From Liopterus haemorrhoidalis (Eukaryota > Arthropoda > Insecta > Coleoptera > Dytiscidae), in the NCBI GenBank assembly GCA_963971575.1, contig OZ020620.1, positions 37,215,992 through 37,279,991 of the forward strand: a stretch of 64,000 nt of DNA, in the 5' to 3' direction. Shown one piece after another: positions 56,060 to 64,000 of the stretch. Under the pieces are notes generated by a model. It was not told where the DNA came from. It worked only from the letters and a program-made list of their open reading frames with translations, and did not search any database. Position numbers and translations under genes: made by a program. The stretch's first letter is position 1; each line of letters starts with the position of its first letter.

Positions 56060-57049
56060 GCGCATAGTGTAAATTGTTTTTGGTTTTGCAGAGAATTGCC
56101 TTTAAATTTTGTTTTAAAGCTGAACTTTCTACCGCAGAAACCTTATAAATTATACAGTAGGTTTATAGAAATAATTTTTTGAACCAATATAATAACTTTA
56201 GGTTTTGCTCGATTTTTTGACGGGACAGAGTCGATAGAAGTTGACAAATATATTCAGGAAAATAATAGCGTTGTCACATTGTTTATTATAAAAGTAATTT
56301 TTCAAAACTTTTTTATTTTCTAAACTATAAATTAAATTGTCAAGCTGACCATTTGGCATTACTAGTGTACCGACGGTAATGTTGAAACGGAAAACTTATC
56401 TTCTCTACACTATGTGCCATCTAGATGATAATAACCTATTATTATTGGGGGTGAATCTCTAAATCTGTGAGTTTAATTTATTATTTATCAGAGAATTTTA
56501 AGAATATTTTAAAGTGTTTTTTTGGAAGCATACAAATAAACCAATGGACGAATGCTGTTACTAATAAGCGTTGTTGGTGAAAGTTTTCTAATCAAACCGA
56601 GTGCGGACTTTTAAAATCTATAGTTTTTATTATTACAAATTATAAACTTGTACATTACACATTCTAATTTACATCTTTGATTATTAATGATAAAAAAAAT
56701 CCTTATACGTCTATTAGAATGCATGGATAAGAAGAAATAATAATACCTCATTAAAAAAAAATTAATAAAGGTCTTCTGTTCATTAATCATACTGCCATAC
56801 ATATGATTCTACTATGTAAGTTGATATAATACTAACTGCTTCAAATTAATGAGTACACTCTTGAAGCTAGTTATATTCTTCTTCGGACACATATATGTAT
56901 ATCGTGCGCTGTAAATTAGCGTACAGTTTAATAACTCTTATATAATACGTTTGATGGACAGAAGGCCTGTTTTAAATAAGGTTATGGTGGCATATTAGCT
57001 TCGTTCGCGGATGGAGTTTCTTACAGGTTAGACCACCACGTACGTATGA
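56060..57049. other. Glut1 intron, no gene
   Basis: AT-rich, nothing recognised. Confidence 0.3.
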
Positions 57050-57051
57050 TA

Positions 57052-57765
57052 CGAGGGTTGCCTTTTATATTTCGGGATTTGAGATCAAAAACAATTATTT
57101 ATCAACAAAAGTGGCTTTATTGTTTTTCAAAATATTCTGACGATCAATAAACTTTTGCATGCGTTTGAACTAATTTTCGAAGCACTTTTTCCACTCCGAT
57201 TGAGGCATTTTTCACTCCGATTGTTAAATTATGTGGGATCCAACGCGATAAATCTTTTTGACCGCCAAATGTTCATGCAATAGTAAACGTATCCTGGTCC
57301 CACTAATGCCTAAGGATACCTCAATCTCACGATAAGTCACATAACGATCTTGCAGTATCAGTTCACGCGCAGCATCAATGTTTTCCGGAACAGTAACCGA
57401 TTTTGGACGACCTTCACGAAATTTGTCCTTAAGCGAACTACGGAATGAAGTCGGCAAACCGTCGATACAATAGTCCTTGACGGTGTTTCATCGCCAAAAG
57501 TCCATAAGTTCATCGAAGCACTGTTGTTGGATTAATCCACGTCGTAAGTTGTAAAAAATAATCGCTTTAAAATGTTCACGATTTAATTCCATTTTTAGCC
57601 GAGATGATTTTTTTCAAGTTACTGTAAACAACATAATAGCGCTCGTACATCAAAACGTTTTGAGTACGTATACAGTAGAATATGTCAAACTTTACGATAG
57701 AAGCGTCAGTTGTCAGATGGCAGCACTAATTAAGCGCAATCCCGAAATAATAGAGGCAACCCTCA
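57052..57765 (-). mobile_element. 714-bp deletion derivative of a mariner element
   Basis: GAGGGTTGCCT...TATTTCGGGATT and its inverse form the ends; TA flanks both (57050-57051, 57766-57767). It contains the two ends of a mariner transposase but not the catalytic middle, so it is non-autonomous. Confidence 0.9.
57100..57593 (-). pseudogene. Mariner transposase, N- and C-termini only
   Basis: ATG 57593 starts MELNREHFKAIIFYNLRRGL. After frame damage come FREGRPKSVTVPENIDAARE and LILQDRYVTYREIEVSLGIS with GTRIRLLLHEHL, the two helix-turn-helix modules. The frame then jumps to SEWKKCFENWFKRMQKFID, the C-terminal tail. The segment with all three catalytic acids is deleted. Confidence 0.88.
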
Positions 57766-57767
57766 TA

Positions 57768-58385
57768 TATACCTTTTAGTGTTCGCTTACGAAAAAGTCA
57801 CTTTTTCTGAAATATGTTTGTTGTTTGTGGTAATCTTCGGATAATTACTTAATCTGTTTGAAGCAAGTCAAACGTGATTTTAGATGAGACCCAGAATCTA
57901 GTCAGACAAATGTGCCTCGTAATTTTTGTTGTTTAGTAAATAAGCTGAAGTTGAGTTTAGTAATTAAATTTACTACACCTTGATTATTACAATTCAGTCA
58001 AATTTTGCATTCGTGGTGAAAGAATTCAGATATACGCATTAAAACTGCTCATGTACTTATTCCGTAATTGTTGGTATCTTCCTGGTAATTTAATTCAAAA
58101 TATTTAGTGGAAATTTCATCCGCGATCGAAGCTATTATGTTGACGTGCAATGCGTTATCTTGGTGTTGGGATGTCTATAGATTTAAAAAGAACGCGCTTG
58201 GGTTTTATGAAGACGATGATGGCATTATTCCCGCGCGTGGAAAGCGGGAAGACAGGTTGGTGGTTGAGTGTTTGCGGGTAGAGATGATGTGGTGTAGTAG
58301 TAGAGAACGAAAGAAAATCTAGAAAAGAATCAGGCAGTAAAGAGATAGAGTTAGAAGTTGCTGATGTACGGTCGTATGTCCACAG
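57768..58385. other. Glut1 intron end
   Basis: No gene recognised. It ends in GGTCGTATGTCCACAG, the acceptor of the last visible Glut1 exon. The frames here on both strands have no family resemblance. Confidence 0.4.
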
Positions 58386-58489
58386 CTGCTTCCGAGCACT
58401 CATCACGTGGCGCCGCGGCCGGGGACCAGGCAGGAGTACGACCTCCGCCTCCCCTACCACCACCTCGATTCCCGAACAGTGCTGTTTGA
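58386..58489 (+). CDS. Glut1: Glut1, terminal coding exon (Pro-rich tail, PDZ ligand)
   Basis: After acceptor CCACAG, CT completes the phase-1 T left by exon B (TCT, Ser). The frame then gives ASEHSSRGAAAGDQAGVR and PPPPLPPPRFPNSAV before TGA. Support: phase agreement, a GC-rich codon-like patch in AT-rich surroundings, a disordered Ser/Pro-rich tail as expected, and the S-A-V end, a class I PDZ ligand like S-Q-V of human GLUT1. The intron from exon B is 25,246 nt. The acceptor's pyrimidine tract is weak, and I cannot rule out additional cassette exons in between, so this is less secure than the two exons before it. Confidence 0.68.
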
Positions 58490-59002
58490 CAATGGGAAAC
58501 TCTTAACATCGGTAATTTCACTGTTGCTGCCCCACTGCCTCTACCATTGCCGCTGTTGCCGTTCCTCACAGCGCCAGGTCTCACAATTGAGGGACATCTG
58601 GCGGACATCATCTACAGAAGAGGCAAAGCGTGCGCCACGTACTTAAGACATAGCATCAAGAAAAATCACAACTGACGATCACTAACGATCGGATGACAGT
58701 TATGTCTGTGTCTGTACAAATGCACTGCCATCGTTTCTAACCATCTATTTCTAATCTAACCAACTAAAACTGAACTCGAACGAATGAACAAACGCAAGTG
58801 TACGAACTTACGGCGCGATTATCGAACACAAGTTATTCGTGCCTGTTTGTGCATTTCCTGTATCAAGGTTCCAAATGGCCTTATATCCGTTCACACTTAT
58901 TCCTAATGCATCTGATGCTTTCCACTTGAGGAACAGACTCATGAGTGATGCATAAAGTTACCGTGATATTAAGGTGGCCCGAAGATTTCACTAACCAATA
59001 AA
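58490..59002 (+). terminator. Glut1: Probable Glut1 3' UTR with poly(A) signal
   Basis: Starts directly after the TGA. AATAAA at 58997-59002 is the first canonical signal, giving a UTR of about 510 nt. The first 150 nt are GC-rich and contain frames on both strands that I read as shadows. Confidence 0.45.
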
Positions 59003-59578
59003 CTATATCGTAACTGTTTACGATTACACGATAAAAAAAGTCAATCTTACAGTGAACATATTAAACGATTATGCGGCATAGTAGTGTAATACCACTAATT
59101 GTAATGATAAGACTTAGGTTATTCTATTGTTTAATCTCTTAAATACTTATCTGCGAATTGCTCACGTCTCGTACTATCTTTTCATCTATGCACCTCTTTA
59201 GTTTACGTTGGTGATTGAAGTGTTCTGCTGTCCGAATCATACGTTTCATAATCGCATGTAAGTGATTGTTATCTGGCTATGTAGTAATTTTTGTAGTTCG
59301 TATGTTTATATATGTTGTGTGTCTTATTTGTGTCCGATTTTAGAAGAATCAGCTCTTTTTTTCATAATTTAATGATAGATTATGCCAGAAGCTATGACAA
59401 TGCCGCCATAGTGGAAGGTAAATCTCTCATTGGTAGATCTAGTTTATACACTATCCTACAAAAAATATACGGACACCAAACAACTTTTCATGAAAATAAC
59501 GAATCGAATAACGTTATTTTTCCAGAAGAGTAGCTTCAAGTTCCCGTACTGATATTGGTTGATGTTTCAATTTCCTAA

Positions 59579-59757
59579 AGCCTAGTTGCATAAAATGTTG
59601 TTAAGTCTGACAATTTAGTTAACAGGTCTTCGAGTGTTACTGAAAGCACTGCTGACTACACAATCAATTGTTAATCATCATGAAATTGTCAAATATTTGA
59701 CAATGTCAACGTGATTACCTAACAACATAGTTAACAACGCTTTTTGCAACTGGGCCT
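59579..59757. mobile_element. Short foldback MITE
   Basis: AGCCTAGTTGCATAAAA, GTTGTTAA at the left; TTAACAACGCTTTTTGCAAC, TGGGCC at the right. TAA/TAG flanks suggest a Tourist-like origin. Confidence 0.65.
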
Positions 59758-60316
59758 AGGTGTTATATTGGGTTGAAATCGAAATTTTGATGCCAATCTA
59801 AAGACAACCTTTTCCATAAAGGGGCTCGGGTACAAGTCATTTTTGGATCCCAAATAAATATACATTTTTATTCGTTGCCGAGAGAAGCAGACATTCAAAA
59901 AATCCTTCAAGATCTTGAGACAGATTTGTTTCTCCTGGAGTTCCATATAGCCCTGGGCAAATTAAATTATTTATAATTTCGTGAACCAGTCCTAGTGAAA
60001 CATAGGTTTATGGTACGTTGTTGGAATAAATATCATTGCTATAGTATTGCCAAATAATTGGGAGCATCTAAAACGATTGGTGGCCACTGTCCTAATCTGC
60101 TCATATACTGGCAGTTCTACTTAGGTTTACATCACAACCAAGGCGTAACTAACTTCTAATTTACCCTGTGCAAATTAAAATTTGATGCTCTAAAGATTCG
60201 ACAAACAAAAACAAACAAACAAAGGCACAGCCCTGTTTAGATCCCCATATTTACCAATTTTTCGGGTTCCTTTCGGCCTGAGCAGTGCACCTGTGACCTG
60301 TCTAGTTACGGTACTG

Positions 60317-60494
60317 TCACACTACACGTTTCGTGGTTAAACCGGTCCGCTTTGACGGATTGGTAACTTAACATAATTTTAAATGAGAGTAACATACGTG
60401 CGATGTTGCTATGTTCTCCGAACGCTACCGCATCATGCTACAACAAAATCGAACCAGTTTAACCACAACAGTAGAAACGCATAGTGTGATATTT
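60317..60494. mobile_element. Short TIR MITE
   Basis: TCACACTACACGTTTCGTGG, TTAAACCGGT at the left and ACCAGTTTAACCACA...GAAACGCATAGTGTGA at the right. Confidence 0.65.
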
Positions 60495-60500
60495 ATGCTA

Positions 60501-61002
60501 AAGCCACACAGAATGCTACGTATACTTTGTACGTTATGTATGCTACGTTCGCTACACCGAGAGGTCACGCGATTCGTACGAGACGCGAAAAGAACTAAAT
60601 TTCTATTCCTGTCGTTTTGTACAAGATGTTGGCGGGTAGGTTGCCCTGGGAAAGTGATGACAGTGATGAGGTCTTGTTGTTACGTTAGTTAATAAACGTG
60701 AAAGGAAGCGGGTACACGCAGTCAATATGAAAAGAAGAACGGTGAATTTCATCATCTGATGAAAGAGTTACGTGAAGATGAAGTTAAATTCAAAGAATAT
60801 TTTCGAATGAGTACCACAGCAATTTTTGTCTACTGCGCATTCCAGTTGTCGGCGATGCTTACAAATTAATACGGTGACGTAGCTAGGCAGCGTACATAGC
60901 AATCGCAGTCCGTGTGGCTTCTTACGTTGTCGATAAAGGGAACTGCTTTACCCACGCATAGAAACAGCGTACATATCGTACGTAGCGCTCTGTGTGGCTT
61001 CA
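60501..61002. mobile_element. Non-autonomous PIF/Harbinger element with transposase N-terminal remnant
   Basis: AGCCACACAGAATGCTACGT at the left and ACGTAGCGCTCTGTGTGGCT at the right. Inside on + are MLAGRLPWESDDSDEVLLLR, then VHAVNMKRR and, in another frame, EFHHLMKELREDEVKFKEYF with RMSTT. The (V/I)HP-(I/V)N-x-KR..GEFHHL-x-x-ELR-x-DE-x-x-F-x-x-YFRMS block opens Harbinger transposases. Confidence 0.78.
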
Positions 61003-61401
61003 ATAGAAAAGTGTTACATTAAAGAGGTGTCCGATTATTTTTTGTAGGATAGTGCATATTTAACTGTTTACTTTCGTCAGCATAGCCAGTTATTCGGGAC
61101 ATTTTACGACATAGTAAATAAATTGTTAATGAAAAATAACCCAAAATTTTATACACGTTTGAAAAAAAAAATCTATTTAAAGAATTGTCCGCTACAAGCT
61201 GCATGTATGTAGGAAAAAACGCACTGATATTAAAACTGAACGGGCCAGTTAGATTACCTGAATATATTAACGTGTACTCCAATATTCAGTGGTTACCTAC
61301 GCTGCACTAGAAAACCAATAAAAACGTCAATTAAATTTAGAAAATTCTATTAAATAAATTACAGTTTATTGGTTTGTTCTATATTTCGGAATGGATATCA
61401 T

Positions 61402-62479
61402 TAGTGGCGTATCTAAAGGGGGCAGAAGGGGGTCCTCCTCTGGTACCATTCAGGTGTGTCATCGTTATTAACTGAAGATTTATTTTTATTGATCAAATTC
61501 TAAAAATCACATGCACATACAAATGAGAGAATCAAAGCCAAGGTGGTGTAAGAAGGAATATAAATATCGATCGCAGGTTTCGATACTTTGTATTAGTATC
61601 ATTACGGAGTATCGATACCAGTATCGGTATCGGATAAAAGTATCGATACTGCATGATATCTACGATACTACATGACTACTTTAGTTAAAAATCGCTTAGG
61701 TGTCGATATTTTGTATTGATATTGCTAAAATGTCTGTTTCACATTGATACCAATAAAATATCGAAAAGTAACAAGTACTAAAATGTATTTTAAAACAATA
61801 TAACTTTGTGCTTTAGTTTGAGAACCACTCGTTTAAAAATATTTCTTCTATGATCAGATGTTCCCCTTGGTCTCCTACAAGTTTGCCATTTAGTATTTTT
61901 TGTCTCTAATAACACATCTCTAAAATTCAGTCAATCAATTAAAAGTCTTTAAAGTAAATTTAATAAAAAAGTTTTTTCAAAAATACCTGTAGATAGGTTA
62001 TTTCAAACCTTTAGACGGAACTAAATTTTGCAATCTAATAACTTTAATACTTCGATTTGAGCGTTTGACCATTTTGGTTAAGCTTTGTACGTCATACTTA
62101 CAATAAATATTTTTATATTAATATTAATATCATTTTAAATTGTCGTTTTCATTATATTTTGTTTTTTTTTTGTCATTCTTAATATAAATTTCCGATTTTT
62201 TTGTCTTTAAAATATGTAAAAATGACATATTTTTAACAAATGTCATTCGTTTCCATGGTTTCACTGTTAAAATTTTAAATTTTCACATGCCAACGTTAAC
62301 ATGAAATAACCCAAACAAGGTTCCTTCTCGTGACAACCTAGAAGAACGATATTCCCATTTAGTTCCGCTTAAAGCAAAGAAATTACCTATGTGTGGAATT
62401 AATTAACTTTAAAATAATAATGGGGGGGGGGTACCAAAACAAAATTCTGCCCTAGACGTCAGCGTTTAGATACGCCACA
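61402..62479. mobile_element. 1.08-kb hAT-like element
   Basis: TAGTGGCGTATCTAAA/TTTAGATACGCCACA ends with 8-bp duplication GATATCAT/GATATAAT. Near the left is an array of GTATCGATACT-type palindromes (61566-61770). A GGCGGAACTAG-family element (61993-62394) is nested inside. Confidence 0.85.
61993..62394. mobile_element. GGCGGAACTAG-family TIR element, longest copy
   Basis: ATAGGTTATTTCAAACCTTT, AGACGGAACTAAATTTTGC at the left; TTTAGTTCCGCTTAAAGC, GAAATTACCTAT at the right. About 400 bp, non-coding. It defines both ends of the family also seen at 15860, 18181, 29022 and 44197. Confidence 0.75.
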
Positions 62480-62988
62480 GATATAATATACAGATATAAT
62501 TAATCAGGTACTACTCTTGAGTTATATATTTAACATTCCACGTTTTGCTGAGCCAGCCCGGACAGTTAATGTATATAACAGTAAAGTTAATACGAGATAA
62601 TTTAATACGAGGTTAATTAATATAAACATAAATACACTGCCATTTCGAGTTGAGCAGATATACAGTAAGGACTGTAACAAATCTTATAGTAGAACAGTCA
62701 GTGTTTCCAAAAATAATATGATTAACATATAATGCACGCACAATTGCATTTTCATACTTTATATTACTCATTATTTACGCATATTTCTATACAGATTGAA
62801 CAAATGGAATGCATACACCGATAGACGTAAGCCTAATCCAAACAAACCTCCAAACTGTTAAAGGTAGCTACACACGTAACTACAAACTTAACAAGCATGC
62901 AAGATCAATCTTTTTATACAAGGAAAAATTCTCTTCGACGCCACACGATACAAGTATTCTTGAACAAATGCCAGTTTGTGCTTGGACT
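62480..62988. other. 5' region of a Harbinger-type relic, no gene
   Basis: No feature other than TTGTGCTTGGACTATGTT at 62976-62993, which is copied at 63067-63084 (see findings). Confidence 0.3.
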
Positions 62989-64000
62989 ATGTTGAACTCG
63001 GACAACGATGCGCTCGCTTTGGCTACTTTTTGCCTTGTACACAAGAAGAAAACGCGAAACAAGAAATTGTACTTGGACTATGTTCTAAGAAACGCGATAT
63101 GTGGTGTAAAGCAGCGTTTCCCAAAGTGTGCTTCACGATAAAATTCAGGGGTTCCGCGGGATATGGTGCCATTTATATCACTCTTGTTTCATAAAAATTG
63201 ATATTAAAAAAAAGGATTTAAGATATAGTTATAAATTTATTCAAGAAAAATACAAAAATAAATTTAATACAGATACACAGAAAAAACAACTTTTTGGTCC
63301 GATATATATGACCAATATCTTTATTTATCAGAAAGGGCTATTTGGTTTTTATTTCTGTTTGCTACGTGCATGTGTGAATCTAGATTTTTAAAATACGCTG
63401 ATACCCAATCGAAAAATCTCAGTAAACTAAATGCTGCACCAGATATGCCAATTTGATTATCCAATATTATACCAAATTTTAAAAGGATATTATAATTCAA
63501 AAAGCAAAAGCATGCTTCTCATTAAACCTAGATGTATTAGCAAAGAGTCTCACACTTTATATGAAAAATATGAATTCATGATTTTTTTATTTTTTTATTT
63601 TAATGTTCTAGTTTTTAGGAAGACAATGAAAATTACTACTAATTTATAAACTCTTACTTTTCTATCGTATTTATAAAAGGAAAAAGTTTGCAGTAATGTA
63701 ATATATTTTTTTTTTGTATTTAAAGTTGTATAAAAAAAAATCCAGCGCATTGGGGTTCCGCGACAAAATAAGTTTGGGAACCACTGGTGTAAAGAGTGGT
63801 TAATGAAAAGAAAAACCTATTCCCATGTTAATTTACTTGGTGAATTGAAGATATTTCCACGTGATTGGCATAATTATCTCAGAATTAATAAAGAAACTTA
63901 TATGTCACTCGTAACACCTTTAATTAAAAAGAAGGATACGATCATGAGAGAAGCTATAACTTTCCACGTAAGATTAACAGCAACATTACGATTTCTCGCG
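62989..64000 (+). pseudogene. PIF/Harbinger transposase, interrupted and running off the window
   Basis: ATG 62989 gives MLNSDNDALALATFCLVHKK and KTRNKK. A 26-nt extra segment (63067-63092) shifts the frame, then RDMWCK is cut by the 675-bp hAT element. Coding resumes at 63795 as EWLMKRKTYSHVNLLGELKI, then NYLRINKETYMSLVTPLIKK, D-T-x-x-REAI and RLTATLRFLA at the window edge. Harbinger hallmarks are the acidic start, KKRxMW-x-K-x-WL-x-KR, LRM/LRI..TY..LL..V.P.I.K.DT..REAI and RL-T-A-T-LRFLA. The catalytic DDE part would lie to the right. By sequence it is the best-preserved Harbinger copy here. Confidence 0.88.
63112..63786. mobile_element. 675-bp non-autonomous hAT element, copy 2, inside Harbinger ORF
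   Basis: CAGCGTTTCCCAAAG ... TTTGGGAACCACTG ends with identical 8-bp duplication GTGTAAAG (63104-63111, 63787-63794). Its reverse complement aligns end to end with 40974-41648, which is also 675 bp. The insertion splits one Glu codon of the transposase. Confidence 0.95.

Larger units (their letters stand above)
59449..61054. mobile_element. Tc1/mariner-type TIR element carrying nested insertions
   Basis: CACTATCCTACAAAAAATAT...CGGACACC at the left and the inverse at 61028-61054, with TA adjacent at the left. No transposase remains. At least three shorter elements lie inside (59579, 60317, 60501). Confidence 0.7.

Noticed and set aside
58351..58611. Gly/Arg-rich minus-strand frame of 86 codons across the last Glut1 exon
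   Set aside because: Antisense shadow of a GC-rich, proline-coding exon; the + strand frame has the splice acceptor, matching phase and a biologically sensible C-terminus.
58407..58646. 79-codon + frame starting MAPRPGTRQEYD in the same region
   Set aside because: Overlaps the Glut1 terminal exon in another frame, continues into presumed 3' UTR and has no domain resemblance.

Overview
This window is AT-rich (roughly two-thirds A+T), intron-dominated insect genomic DNA, probably from a species with a large, transposon-inflated genome. The insect assignment rests on an RR-2 cuticular protein gene, a Glut1-type glucose transporter whose tail resembles the insect form, an insect-type DD41D Tc1/mariner element, PIF/Harbinger elements with a MADF partner, and tRNA-headed SINEs. 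Order and species cannot be fixed from sequence alone; a beetle is only a guess.

Two host genes can be supported. (1) On the + strand, three exons of the C-terminal end of a GLUT1-family glucose transporter lie at 12114-12253, 33042-33139 and 58386-58489. All junctions are GT-AG and the codon phases agree. The introns are 20.8 kb and 25.2 kb, and the predicted protein ends in N-S-A-V, a class I PDZ ligand like the D-S-Q-V end of human GLUT1. Earlier exons must lie left of the window. (2) On the - strand, a complete three-exon RR-2 cuticular protein gene (4298-9627, 124 aa) has a TATA box, an initiator, a 6-codon first exon and a poly(A) signal. Because Glut1 must begin left of the window, this gene appears to be nested antisense inside a Glut1 intron.

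Nearly everything else is mobile-element debris. It includes PIF/Harbinger elements (2.9-4.0, 44.4-45.5, 60.5-61.0 and 63.0-64.0 kb), Tc1/mariner elements (a DD41D copy at 27.65-28.96 kb; others at 20.9-23.1, 51.3-52.0, 57.05-57.77 and 59.4-61.05 kb) and many non-autonomous hAT elements with 8-bp target duplications (1.1, 15.9, 33.9, 39.0, 41.0, 47.3, 61.4 and 63.1 kb). There are also foldback and Tourist-like MITEs, LINE and Penelope-like fragments, a Crypton-like N-terminal ORF and SINEs. Many are nested, so relative insertion order can be read directly; the clearest case is a 675-bp hAT element inside a Harbinger transposase reading frame, with a perfect 8-bp duplication.

No CRISPR, operon, rRNA or convincing functional tRNA gene is present. 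I found no clearly new molecular system. The most useful novelties are the gene-in-intron arrangement, the very long terminal introns of Glut1, and several apparently undescribed non-autonomous element families.
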